From contig CP136897.1 of assembly GCA_034359265.1 (NCBI GenBank), positions 25,724,001 to 25,788,000 on the forward strand: a stretch of DNA of 64,000 bases, read 5' to 3'. Shown here piece after piece: positions 43,273 through 54,884 of this stretch. The stretch comes from Canna indica. Lineage: Eukaryota; Streptophyta; Magnoliopsida; Zingiberales; Cannaceae. The position numbers were made by a program, and so were the translations under genes. Below the pieces are notes generated by a model, which did no database searches, had not been told where the DNA came from, and saw only the letters and a list, made by a program, of their open reading frames with translations. Position 1 is the first letter of the stretch. Each line of letters begins with the position of its first letter.

Positions 43273-44523
43273 TATATCTCACAGGCCTCGCCATAAAGGT
43301 AGTGACGCCATAGCTTCAATGCGAACACCTCTACTGCTAGCTCAAGATCATTAGTCGGGTAATTTTTCTCGTGGACCTTCAACTGATGGGAGGCATAAGC
43401 TATCACCCTGCCATTTTGCATTAAAACACAACCCAAGCTGACTCGAGAGGCATCGTAAAAAACAACAAATCCTCCTGAGCCCAATGGTACGGCTAGAACC
43501 GGTGTCGACGTCAAACAGTCCTTGAGCTTCTGAAAGCTCTCCTCGCACTTGTTGTCCCAGACGAACTTGACTTTCTTCTGAGTCAGGCGAGTCAATGGTG
43601 CCGCAATCTTGGAGAAGTTCTCCATGAATTTCCTATAATAACCTGCCAATCACAGGAAGCTGCAAATTTCTGAGACATTAGTCAGCCGCTTCCAATTCGG
43701 AACTACCTCTATTTTTGCAGGGTCGACCTCTACGCCTACCATCGACACCAAGTAGCCAAGGAACCCTACACTCTTCAGCCAAAATTCACACTTGAAAAAT
43801 TTAGCATATAACCTGTGCTCCCTAAGAGTCTCCAGAACCATCCTCAAATGCTCAACATACTCTTCCCTGCTCCTGGAATATATTAGAATGTCATCTATGA
43901 ATACAATCACAAATCTATCCAGGTATTCTCTGAACACTCGATTCATCAGGTCCATAAATGCTGCTGGTGCATTTGTCAGCCCAAAAGACATAACTAGGAA
44001 CTCAAAATGGTCAAACCTCGACTTGAAGGCAGTCTTAGGAATGTCACTATACTGGATCCTCAACTGGTGGTACCCGGACCGCATGTCAATCTTAGAAACC
44101 ATTAAGCCCCCTGAAGTTGATCAAACAAGTCATCAATCTTGGGCAACGGGTAACGTTTCTCCACTGTCACCTTGTTAAGCTGTCGGTAATCGATGCACAT
44201 TCGCAAGGTCCCATCCTTCTTTTCCACGAAGAGCACTGGAGCACCCCAAGGCGAAACACTTAGGGGTATGAAACCCAAATCAAGGAGCTCCTGCAATTGG
44301 GACTTCTACTCTCTCAGCTCAGTTGGTGCCTTCCGATAAGGTGGAATGGAGATCGGATTTACCCTAGGCTGCAAGTCAATACAAAACTCGATCTCCCTCT
44401 CTGGGGGCAAACCTGGCAACTCTTCAGGGACAACATCAGAGAACTGCACACCACTGGCGTCCCCTCAATATCCCTGGCCGCACCTCCGCTTCCTTTTGCC
44501 ACAGACACAAAGGCCAAGAAGGA
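43273..44523 (-). pseudogene. Gypsy reverse transcriptase and RNase H N-terminal part
   Basis: Frames run right to left. 44102-44296 has [20 protein letters not shown] and [11 protein letters not shown]. 43650-44102 has SGYHQLRI, the catalytic FIDDILIYS and FLGYLVS. 43273-43649 has [29 protein letters not shown] and [12 protein letters not shown], then [20 protein letters not shown] and [13 protein letters not shown]. There are a frameshift with stop at about 44100 and a stop near 43650. The domain is cut at 43272 by the nested element. Confidence 0.94.
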
Positions 44524-45100
44524 CTAGTAATCGCCTAGAAGTAGCTTCCGGGCCTTGAGAGCTGAAATGGCCACCAACGAGTCTCCCCTTCCCTCACCGT
44601 GGAAGGTAAACAGGGGCAATCCGGGCTTACTGAAGGTAACAGTTTTAGCCCTGTAGTCCACTGAGGCGAAATGGTCTGCCAACCAGTCCATGCCCAATAT
44701 CACATCAAGTTCCACATCTGCAAGAGTGTCAATTCGGCCATCAATACATGCCCACAAACGATCACCTTGCAGCTCCGAAAGATTGTCTCTGCTAGCACAG
44801 CATCGCCCATAGGCGTAGACACTACAAGAGATAAATCAAGCATAGAGGGTTTCCCTGATAATTTAGCAGCAAACAATGCAGAAACAAAGGAATGCGTAAC
44901 ACCTGGACCAAACAACACAAAAGCTAAAGTGGAACCAACAGTAATGTTACCTGTCACTACTACCTTGGACGCCCTCTCGATTCAAGGCATAAAACCTATG
45001 CAGAAGGCCTCTCTGAACCATCGGCTCACTATCCTCCACCCTGAGTCTGACCCCACTGAGCTACCGAACTTACTGACATCAGTGCCTTCCCTTTGGTATG
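44524..45100 (-). pseudogene. Gypsy aspartic protease region
   Basis: The 44700-44957 frame has GPGVTHSFVSALFAAKL, corresponding to the retropepsin active site normally D-S-G-A-T-H-S-F; the catalytic Asp and Ser are replaced, so it is inactive. The next frame (44524-44757) has LDVILGMDWLADHFASVDYR, the conserved second motif of the domain. A frame change separates the two. Confidence 0.88.
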
Positions 45101-45568
45101 ATCAGGCTGCTAACTACCTCTGCCAAGACAGTCCTTCCTATAGTGCCCAACCTGTCCATAGCCAAAACATGCCTATGATCGTCCAAAGCAAGCTCCCCTT
45201 CAGAGTGCCTCAGTTAACTCAACCACTTGGGCCTACAACTGCACAATCATTGGATCCTGTCCCACATCTTCCCGAGCCTCCTGCGCTCTCCCACGGCCCC
45301 AGCCCCGGCCTCAGTGCTTTGTGGAGTTACTACCACTACCGCTCCATGCAGGATTAAAAGCCTCAATTACTATGATTACATCATAATTAGATAATTCAAT
45401 TCACCCTTGAATCTTAAAATAAACTAACCACAAGCCGCGCTGAGATGCAGACTTAGCCCATTGTTCTCATAACAAAACCTTACCATATACTAACACGCTA
45501 ACAATGCCGTATACGGTAAACAGACTCTAGGCCGTAGTCAAACCGAACCACATGCTTTGATACCACAT
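45100..45568 (-). pseudogene. Gypsy gag remnant, leader and primer-binding site
   Basis: Around 45125-45170 the minus strand encodes CFGYGQVGHYRKDC, a zinc knuckle with Tyr for the second Cys. Only about 400 bp separate it from the primer site TGGTATCAAAGC (45554-45565), so the body of gag has been deleted. The plus-strand ORF of 228 codons over this area is antisense chance. Confidence 0.75.
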
Positions 45569-46992
45569 TGTCATGCCCCATTTTAGGGTCACGTGACCGG
45601 CCAGGGTATAATCGGGATTCGTCCATCCGAACTTATTCCAAAGAGAAGCATGAATAATCGGGATTTGCCCATCCGAACTTATTCCAAAGAGAAGCGGGAA
45701 TAATAGGGATTCACCCATCAGAACTTATTCCTTTTTAAACACAGGTTGGGATTTACCCATCCAACCTTCCGAGCTCAAGCCCGCAAACCGGCTCCTAACC
45801 GAGCCTCTCCGCCATTCATGAAAGATATGACGCCCGCAAAACCTAAGTCAAGTCTCTTCCACGGTGTCCTAGTGGTGTTCCTATTAGGAAAAATGTTGCA
45901 ACACACTATGCCCGTTCCCGACGCCCTAGACCCGCAATGTCATCAACCCATCAGGTTTGGTTTCATGCATTTAAATTCTTGTTTGCTCTTAATAGTTTAT
46001 TTTGCACTTGAATTTTAATTCTACAATTAAAATTTAAATTCCCAAATTTAGGTTTTGTTTAGGGGTTTTATTTTCAGCCTACTGTTTGAGCCCAATTCTA
46101 GTGTACCCAAGCCGAATCTAATTTTCAAAGTGTGTCCTATGGTTTCCGACTATATTTTTTGGTTAAAATGATAGGTTACACGACTATGTTCAGTAATCAT
46201 CACACCTCACAAACACAGTTTCAAATCTAAGCATCATTAGTGACAATCTAGCATGAAATTTCAGCATATTTAGATTTTCAGCATGCTAAATTAATTAACA
46301 CGAAAATCACAGCAATAATCATTCCAAAAATATTGTTAAACCAGATTTCATTCATCAAAAACAACAATTAAAAATATCTATTTTCTAAACATAATTTAGA
46401 ATGCTTCAAATCCTTACACCAACATCAAGATTCATGCTTCATAAATCAAGAATCATCGAGAACATAAATCATGCCGTCAAGAACTAAATCTTTGACATGA
46501 AACCATCAAACATAATTCAACATCATAAGAACGTAGCAAGGATTCAAAACAAGGGATTTAAAGACTTATCAACATAGACATGCTCTCTTAGGCAATATCA
46601 CAAACACCTTGAGGGCGCCTCCTTTCCCACCTTGGCCGAGCACCCCTAGGACAATCCTAGGGCTGCCGCACCACAAAGGGGGGATCCTTGGGCTTCCTCT
46701 TTCATGGTAACACGAGAAAATAACACCCACGTCGGAAAACAATAAGAATTCTCAAAATCCAAGATGCGGCTCCAGAAAACGAGGAAAAAAGAAGGGGGGG
46801 GGGGGGAGGGAGAAACCACTCACATGATTACGAAGATGAAGAAGGAAAAAAATCCTTGAAGACGGCCTCCGAATCTGGCACACGAGAGGCGGCGGCTCAG
46901 TTTGGCTCCAAAGGGGGGGAGGGTGGGGGTGCGGTGGCTCCCTCTTTCTCCACTTGGCTTGTGCGGCTCAACAAGGAGCCGCATGGCGTCAT
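45569..46992 (-). repeat. Gypsy 5' LTR, deleted and truncated
   Basis: It starts TGTCATGCCCCATTTTAGGG and matches the 3' LTR, but lacks the section corresponding to about 31375-32150, including the inverted repeat. Similarity ends near 46992 after GAGCCGCATGGCGTCAT, without the expected terminus, so the outer part was lost or replaced. G-rich runs at 46795-46810 and 46911-46930 are expansions relative to the partner. Confidence 0.8.
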
Positions 46993-47637
46993 GTGCGGCT
47001 CAAAGCAAGAGTCGGGCACAATGGAATGAAACAACTCTTTTTAGAGTCGTTAGCCCGCCAGTTGATCTGTCGATCGACCGAACCTTCGAAGGATGATCGA
47101 CCGAATAACTACTTGATATTTCCATTAGCTTTCTGTCGAAGTTCGGTCGACTGAACCATCGGCCAAAACCAGCACATAGTGCAGTTTCAGCAAGGTTCTT
47201 TCTCTAGTTCGAGTATTCGGTTTCAGGTTCAGTTTTTGAGTTCTTTGCATCGTAAAAGAGGATTTACACATTCATTCTAGACACCCTAAATCTAAACTCT
47301 ATCTTCCCGAAGAATCCGAGAGTCGATGAGCATCCTTTCGATTTCTTCGATTTTTTTGATCGTAGACGTCGTGCGGTAACCAACATGGAACCAAAAAATA
47401 TTTCACCATGAAATCATTTGTTCCATGTTTGTTATCATCAAAACCGAGATTAAGATCAAGATTGAAAACCTTAGGCCAACAGTTCCTATTTTTTTCAATT
47501 TCATCATTTTTCTGATCACAAATGTCGCGCACAATCCAACTTGGAATATGAAATTATTACTCAATAAAAATATCAGTTCCATGTTTGTTATCATCAAAAT
47601 CATAATTAAGACAAAGGTTGAAAACCTTAGGCCAACA
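46993..47637 (-). repeat. Partial LTR of the TGTTGGC family with duplicated end
   Basis: GGTCGATCGACC-type motifs (47055-47160) and the closing block ATGTTTGTTATCATCAAAAC ... GGCCAACA resemble the LTR of the gag-only element. The closing block occurs twice, ending at 47481 and 47637. No partner LTR or TSD was found, so this is debris. ORFs here are not supported. Confidence 0.55.
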
Positions 47638-48002
47638 ACCGGGTCCATTTTTAGGGTCATGTCGTCTGCAAAACATAATCAAAAAGATCTCGGAGTCAAT
47701 AAGGCACAACAAAGATAAACAAACAGTTGAACCACGAAAAACATCCTAGGTCGGAAGAATTATAGATGTATCTAGCGACTTTGTACTCATCATCGTCGCA
47801 TCACAGTAGCTCCCTGCATGAAAAAGGGATGGAGGGGTCGTACTAATCCAAGAATCTTATTATGACTTTCTCCTTGAGCGAGGAATAGTCATCTTCCAAC
47901 ATCAAAAATATTTGTTGGGTTGGGTCTCCAATACAGTAGAAACCTCTCGCTGGACAACACCTTGTCCAGGAAGAACATCCAGTCGCTCTCTCGAAACATT
48001 AC
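47638..48002. other. Unassigned sequence before the SIRE-like element
   Basis: I see no gene or repeat family. It may be flanking DNA of the SIRE-like insertion, whose TSD cannot be checked because the far end lies outside the window. Confidence 0.4.
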
Positions 48003-48260
48003 TATAAGTGTTTGGCTTTTATATGTTATATATATTTGGCAAAAGTATTCCAGTATGATCTCAGTCTTAACTATGAGGAACTCTGCAGACAGTCTCAACT
48101 ATGTGAAGATAGTCTCAACTGCTCGAGCAACCTATGATTTTCATGTCAAGGATACAATGAAAAAAGATGATTTTCTATTTCCCTCAGAGATAATGATTCT
48201 TGGTCTATATTATTAATGAAGATTCTCTTTGTTGTCCCACAGATCTTTTAATTATCATTA
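48003..48260 (+). repeat. SIRE-like 5' LTR, visible matched part
   Basis: This block matches 59738-59991 almost throughout (CAAAAGTATTCCAGTATGAT, then CCTCAGAGATAATGA). The LTR continues to the right of 48260 by an unknown length, because the partner is interrupted at 59992. 48260-48913 shows no gene. Confidence 0.8.
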
Positions 48261-48913
48261 ATTCTTTATTTTGCCCGAATAACTGCTTTAAATATTTTGG
48301 GGTGTTACTCTTTGATCTTTATGGTCTTTAGGAGTTATGCGTTGTCTATTTGATTTTGAACCAATGATTGTTGGTTGTTAAACTGATGCGTTCATTAAAC
48401 AAATAATTATGAATAGCATTGATTCAGATCTTTTAGTTGTCATATATAAATTCAGATGAAAAGATTTGATCTGCAACTCTCCATGTACGAACATTATGTT
48501 GCCAATTATTGAGAGGAGTTGAGACTGCTGAGTGAAGACTTCTAAGTGCAGAAAGATAACAATCAACATTTCTTATCTTCAGGAGAAGATTGATTTCATA
48601 CAACACAAGGTTGTGTGGAGGACAAAACTTTATGGCTGAGATGTCATAAAGAGGCAAGTTGGTATGTACTTGTAATAGCAAATAGGTTTTTTGTTATTTT
48701 CAATTCACTATAGTACCGGTAGTCGAATTTTGGGAATGAAATCTTGAGGACTAAAATTGTAGTTATAGAGAGTGGATTGGGCATCTGTCCGATGACTACC
48801 CCACAGATTAGGTGACTGGTTTTGTCACTGATCTACGTAAACAAAACCTCTTGTGTTTGTATGTGCTTTTGTTTTGGTTCTGACTTTGCTATTAGTAGTA
48901 GTTGCAATAGTAG

Positions 48914-49561
48914 TTGCAACTTCCTATTCAACTACTAATTGTTCAAAAAGAAGACAAAGAGTCTAAGTTGATTTCTGAACAAGAAAATGTAAAGAAGAAA
49001 GTTAGAATGATGAATTCTACAAGTATTCTTAACAATATTTTGAGTGCAGAAAAAACTCCTTCAAATCATAAGAGACTAGGATATACTAGTTTATGCCAGT
49101 TGAAACCTCGGTCTCAACTGCCTACTCAACTGAGGAACTTTTACAGAGGAAATAGGGTGCCCATATGCTACTATTGCAGGTGCAGAGGACACATTATTGC
49201 AAATTGCTTCAAACCCTTCAACAAACTGAGAGGAAAGAATAACTTGAATTACCCAAGGCAAAAGGTTAAGCAAATCTGGGTAAGAAATACTGATTTTAAC
49301 TGCCATGTTGCTTTTATGTCAAAGATTGTTTCTTCTCTTGGATCTTGGTATTTCGACAGTGGTTGTTCTAAGCACATGATATAAAGTCCTAAAAATCTAA
49401 GAGATATTTAGGAACATGGAGGTGCAACTGTCACTTTTGGAGATGGAGAACATGGAGTAGTTAGAACTCTAAATGTTTCGAGAATTCCTAATATGGAAAA
49501 ATGACCTTCTTGTTAAATGTCTCAAAGCTAATCTTGTGAATATAAGCCAATTGTGTGATCA
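48914..49561 (+). pseudogene. SIRE-like gag end and protease start
   Basis: A 156-codon frame (48914-49384) contains a zinc knuckle CYYCRCRGHIIANC, a basic linker, and the protease entry WYFDSGCSKHM with an intact D-S-G. A stop follows at 49381-49383, then degraded flap sequence (ATVTFGDGEHGVVRTLNVS) to ISQLC at about 49550. Sequence resumes at 55951 after the MITE and CACTA. Confidence 0.88.
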
Positions 49562-49570
49562 AAATTTAAA

Positions 49571-50035
49571 GGGTTAATTAATGAATATATCACAACTTTT
49601 ATCGAAATTTTCAAATCTATCACGACTTTTCATTTATTTCAAATGCAGGCTTCAACTCTCGATTCGTTTCAATTGTAGCACATCGTCAGACTCTAGTTAA
49701 GTTTCTCGTTAAACTACTGACTTAGCAACGATGACGTGTCTTAATAAGTCCAATCAGCCATTAAATTAATATAAAAAATTAAATAGCTGATGTGTATTAG
49801 TAAGTATAATGAGCATTTTTTATTTAATTATTTACATTAATTTAATGGCTGACTGGACTTATTAAGACACGTCATTGTTATCAGGTCAGCAGTTTAATGA
49901 GAAACTTAACTAGAGTCTGACAGTGTGCTATAATTGAAACGAATCGAGAGTTGATGTCTGCATTTAAAACAAATGAAAAATCGTGAAAGATTTGAGAATT
50001 TTGGTAAAAGTCGTGATATATTCATTAATTAATCT
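49571..50035. mobile_element. Mutator-type MITE / foldback element with 9-bp TSD
   Basis: This 465-bp element has inverted arms of about 200 bp: GGTTAATTAATGAATATATC at the left pairs with GATATATTCATTAATTAATC at the right, separated by a short AT-rich centre. A perfect 9-bp duplication AAATTTAAA is at 49562-49570 and 50036-50044, the size typical of Mutator-like elements. There is no coding sequence. Confidence 0.92.
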
Positions 50036-50069
50036 AAATTTAAATCACTACTAGAAATCAAACAATCTG

Positions 50070-50180
50070 CGACGATCTTTTTGCGACGGCCCTAGAAGCG
50101 GTCGCAGATGTGACGGTTCTGCGATCGTCCTAAAGGACGATCCGCAGAGTTGACTTGTTTGTGACGGTGTTGCGATCGCC
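50070..50180. promoter_or_regulatory. Left subterminal repeats of the Pack-CACTA
   Basis: Short TGCGACGG, GTCGCAGA and TGCGATCG-type motifs recur in both orientations, as at the right end (55680-55935). They probably bind the trans-acting CACTA protein. Confidence 0.75.
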
Positions 50181-50410
50181 GCTTTGGCCCTCGCTCACTC
50201 TGATTTCTGCCATCGCTCGCCGCTTGCACCACCCCTCGCCGGTATCCCTGTCTTTGTCTCTCTTCGGCTGAAACCCTAGGCACCATCGACTGTCTTTGTC
50301 TGTCTCTCTTCGGAAGTTGATCTCCCACATCATAAATAAAAGATGGATTAATTTCTCCTTCTTCCATGCACGGGTGCAAATGAAATAGCATGTGCACTAG
50401 TCAGAGGTTG

Positions 50411-51010
50411 ATGATGAAATCACTGTTTGAAAGAAGCAGGGAACTCTCGAAACTTGCTTTTGCTGTATCTCTTCCCATCGCCGGCTATTTAGCTATGAAT
50501 CCTAATCTAGCAAGCTCCTCCTCTTCAGGTCTTTTTCTCACCACCAAACTCTTTCCTTTTCCCTATTTAATTTCTTCAATTTCTATGAGTAATCGCTGTA
50601 CTGATTTCCCTTTGGTCTTTTTTGCTGCTCTCGATGTATTTGATCTTGATAGAAAATGCAGACTCAAGAGCTGTCGGCAAAGCAGCTAGTCATGTATCCG
50701 CTGCTGGTGGAAGAAACCTCAAAGATGAGATCCATATTCATGAAAATGTAAGTGATTGGAATTAGATTGGATTCGAGAAGAGAAGCTTAAAAGTTTTCCT
50801 TTTCTGCTTTGAAAGGTCATGTCAGCTGTTCTTGAAAAAAAGAGTGTGTTGATGTAAATTTTTTGATATTTATATTGTGAAGGAGGAAGCCTTAGCAAAT
50901 ATAATACATGGCAATTCAAGCATCACAAACACCATCTCGGCCATCAGTGTCATCAAGGATCATCCTCAAAGGATCAAGAAGTTGAACTTTCTACTAACTT
51001 ATGAACTTCA
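50411..51010 (+). pseudogene. Captured unidentified gene fragment, three exons
   Basis: The exons are about 50411-50528 (starting ATGATGAAATCACTG), 50662-50747 and 50883 to about 50995. Each junction has GT...AG and the phases agree (1, then 0). The peptide begins MKSLFERSRELSKLAFAVSL, continues with RAVGKAASHVSAAGGRNLKD and then EEALANIIHGNSSITN. I do not recognise the family. Consistent splicing phases argue that it derives from a real gene. Its end is unclear. Confidence 0.5.
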
Positions 51011-51249
51011 ATTATTTCTACCATGTGTTCTATAGTACTAACTTATGAGCTACAATTGTTTATATAGATCATGTACTGGATGATAATGATACTGATTTAC
51101 TATCTTTGGTATTTGGTTTGATTTTTTTCATTATCACTATTTTTTCAATCACGTAGTTTTAATGATGGCTTTGTAATTTGGTATTGGTGTATTCTCCATT
51201 GTTTTTTGGATGCAACTCTTAAGATAACTAGTCTTTTCTTTTTTGACAG

Positions 51250-51302
51250 TCTCATTCCAACTATATGATCTGAAGCAACAAGGTTTTATTGAAAGACAAG
51301 AG
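51250..51302 (+). pseudogene. Captured exon of a calcineurin B-like (CBL) Ca2+ sensor
   Basis: A 53-bp block between a CAG acceptor and a GTATC donor reads SFQLYDLKQQGFIERQE, the highly conserved EF-hand segment of plant CBL proteins (CBL2/CBL3-like), which sense Ca2+ and regulate CIPK kinases. No neighbouring CBL exon is recognised, so only one exon was captured or survives. It lies between the unidentified fragment and the MCM6 block. Confidence 0.85.
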
Positions 51303-51488
51303 GTATCTTATGTTTCAATTACTTTAATTTATGTATGGACCCAATCTTTTGGGTGACTTATGTGCTCTGTTCAGTTCATTAAATAAGAAAACAAGCAAAT
51401 GAAGGACATTATTCACTGAAACTAACTTATGTATGATTGCTTTATTAGTTGGGCGTATTCTTGTGAATGTGCATGACCTACATACATC

Positions 51489-52822
51489 CAATGATCCCTG
51501 ACAATAAAGATGATGCTACAGAGAGGATCCCTGATCAAGATGCTGAACATCCAGCTCCTGAACAAAATGGTCCAGCCCTAAAAAATGGAGGTATTGTTCT
51601 TCTTACGTTGAAAATGGAAAATAATTCATTATAGAGTTTGAGACTTCGACAACCTATTTATACCCAACCATAATGATCTTACAGATAATGAACAAGGATT
51701 TGATAGCCATCAGAAAAAGAAACTTGTTATAACTGAAGAACATTTCCAGGGAGTTACTCAAGCTCTCGTCATGCGCCTATGACAACATGAGGAGACAGTA
51801 ACTCAACGTGGTAAAAATGTTTAACATTGTTATATTAGCTTTGTAGATGCTTCTTTCATGAATTTGTTTTGTAGGATATACATGTTCTTACAATATTTGG
51901 AATCTAGGTGTTGTACACTTGACAAATACATTGCGGTTAGATGTTATAGTGGCATCTTTAGACAACAGGATTTGCCTCCACCATTCTTATTTTTTGCATA
52001 GTAGGCAAACATCTTCTATGTTTGTTTGCATGTCTGTTTAAAACCAAAATTATTGTGATATGCACATATTGGAGAATTATTTTTTCTGTTTGGCTTTGCT
52101 ATAAGAGATGCTAGTGCTTGAATCAATGTATGAACATGTATTCCTTGTTCATGCAAGAGCAGTTGAGGTGCCTAGCAATTATTAGGAATTGATGACTAGG
52201 AAAGGAAGATTCCTGAAATTTGAGTACACTTGACAATAATGGCATTTCAAGGCCATAACTAGAATAACGCATAGGGTTGGAAGTTGAATAGTGCTCTTTT
52301 TTTTTCTTGAATTCTACAGCCTGCTTGGCATCTAAAAAAGTATTATCTCCATGTTCCAATCAGTTTCATAGATATCTTTATATTCATAGTTATTTGAACA
52401 TGTATGACTCCCTTTCAGCATTAAACTCTGTTCCAACTTGTAACTTGATAATTGTTGCAGGAAGCGGTATGGCTGGAATGAAGCAAGGGGATCTAATTAT
52501 ATGGTATGTGGAGCAGCAGAATGCCCAAGGTTTTTATAAATAACACTGATGTGGTGCGGGAGGAGGTTAAATGCATCAAAGCCATTATAGAGGTAAACCA
52601 AAGAAGATAAATAGGATGTCACTTATTGTTCTATCTCAAGCAACAACCTTTGCTTAACTATGGAACATGGCTTTACAGAGATTAATACAGAGATAAGGTC
52701 ATCTGATAGTTATAGACGATGGAACTAGCGCTGCGGCAACTTCTACTTGGGATGTCCAAGCAAGACGTTCATCCAGCGATAACCGAATTCTAGCAGTGGC
52801 TCCAAATTATGTTAATTGTTGA
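51489..52822 (+). pseudogene. MCM6: Captured C-terminal exons of MCM6
   Basis: Four consecutive exon-like blocks, about 51489-51590, 51685-51810, 52461-52592 and 52679-52822, have GT/AG borders and matching phases. They read KLVITEEHFQGVTQALVMRL, then [20 protein letters not shown], then REEVKCIKAIIE, then GHLIVIDDG and NRILAVAPNYV. This is the C-terminal winged-helix end of MCM6, a subunit of the MCM2-7 replicative helicase. The helicase core is absent. Disabling changes include an Arg-to-stop change after ALVMRL, a frameshift after QNAQG and a stop before GHLIV. It is a genomic, not cDNA, capture, since introns are kept. Confidence 0.92.
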
Positions 52823-52866
52823 TTAGATACTTAATTTTACATGATGGAGGTTAAATGTGGTTTCTC

Positions 52867-54830
52867 TGTCGCGCCCCGACCCCCGGCCCGGAGACGCGAC
52901 GGCGACCCGAACACCGCGCAGCGAAAGGAAAAGCCACGAATCATAACATAAGATAAAACAACATTAAAACCAACAATTACAATTTAAATATCCGATCAAA
53001 TACAATTACCCAAATATACAAAATCAATCACCACCAGAGCTCCACCGCTACGACTGACTAACTGTCTAAAAACTATCTACACCTCGATCTACAGATCAAC
53101 AGCTCACCCCTGCAAGTCTGAAGCAAAAACAACGGAGATCAGCGAATGCTGAGTAGGAGAATCACAATATGATCAACAAATATCAAGTGTCAACTCAACA
53201 ATGCATAACAACATGGCCTAAGATGCAACCAAAGGCGATGAACACAACAAATACACCTCACCTACTCCTAAACAACATCAACTGAATCATCGAGCGTGTG
53301 GACCATTGGGTAAAAACCCCACACTCTACCACCCGTAGAGTGGCATCAACCGTCCGCTCCAACGGTGACGCGACTACCCCCACCAAGAAGGTAGCCCGAC
53401 GGACTATCCGACATCCGCACACCCGAAGGTGCCCACAGTGACTAGTCAATATTCGTACCCTCTCCCATCCCTAGGGGATACCACACTGAAATGGTCCTGG
53501 ACCGAAGTCCTCTCCAAGGCCGTAGCCTCCAGATCGACATCAACCATGCAACTCGACTCCAAGAGTGCAACAAGGTATATCACCATGATCAACAACATAG
53601 CAACAACTCAAAGTGATTATGACATGATCAACAATATAACAACAAAACATCATGATCAACAATATCACAACAACTCCAAGTGATTATGACATGATCAACA
53701 GGATAAGAACATGCTCAACAAATAAACAACACCACATATATCAACATGATACTAAGCATACGGTGACTAATCCAAGGCACATTTGGATTAGCACAACATA
53801 CTATTATCAAGAATAAACACCAATATGCAACAATAAAATGCAACACATGCAATTTTTCTACATGGCATGTCCAACAATAATGTGCAACAAGAGTTCAATA
53901 AATTTCAGGAAACAAACCAAACAATGGAAGCAAAGGTATTTCCGAATTTATCTCCAACGACAAATCAACAACAGACTTGCAGGCTCAACCCACACTCAGC
54001 ACACTCTCCAAACGCCCATGATCAACCAACTCACTCTCCAAACCCCATGCTCAACTCATTCTCCAAGCCACAATTATTTCACACCAATCAATCGACTAAA
54101 TTCTCAGACTAATAATTTACTATTATTTGAACACCTCGACAACCTCAACCACTAACCAACTGAAAGAACAACCTAACAATGGTTTCTCGGAAAACTAACC
54201 CCACCATCGCGTTCAGCACGCAAAAACAATCAAGATTTCTATTCACCTCAACTTCAACCGATAACTCGGGGCCCACCAACTAAATTAATTTCAAATACAA
54301 CTATCAATCACTTAACAACAACAAAATATCAAAATCATATCAAACGATCTCCAATCTGAAATCCGACACCACCATCACGTTCAGCACGCGAAAATGATCG
54401 AGATTACTATTCACCTCAACTTCAACCGATCACTCGGGATCCACCAAATAAATTAATTTCAAACATAACTATATCATTCAATTACTAAACAACAGCAAAA
54501 TATTAAAATATATCAAAATCACACCAAATGATCTCCAATCTGAAATCCGACACCACCATCGCGTTCAGCACGCGAAAATCTACAATTTTGATATTCACCT
54601 CAACTCAATCCGACGACTCTACGATCAACTACAAAAATACCCCAATAATTCATAAATTAATCCAATTTCATATGATACAACTCTATTCTATAAAACACTG
54701 TTCATATCCCACCCACTCGTCTCCCTCTACCCTCACCCCTGCCCCTTGCCCCTGCGCCCGACGCCACCTCCCGCTCGAACCCACGCCGACCGGCCATCCC
54801 GGCCGCCGGCGACCACCCCGCCGACATCTT

Positions 54831-54884
<54 letters not shown>

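Larger units (their letters stand above)
31338..46992 (-). mobile_element. Ty3/gypsy chromovirus-like retrotransposon, decayed, with nested element
   Basis: Gene order on the minus strand is gag remnant, protease, reverse transcriptase, RNase H, integrase, chromodomain-like C-terminus, which is Ty3/gypsy order (Tekay/Del-like from the C-terminal motif). LTRs are at 31338 to about 33779 (3') and 45569 to about 46992 (5', internally deleted and truncated). A TGGTATCAAAGC primer site is at 45554-45565. A 7.7-kb element (35569-43272) sits in the RNase H domain. No matching TSD could be found because the outer end of the 5' LTR is lost. Gag is mostly deleted. Confidence 0.9.

Noticed and set aside
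44671..45357. 228-codon plus-strand ORF
   Set aside because: It lies antisense to the gypsy protease and gag zinc knuckle, which are recognisable on the minus strand, and has no family resemblance of its own.
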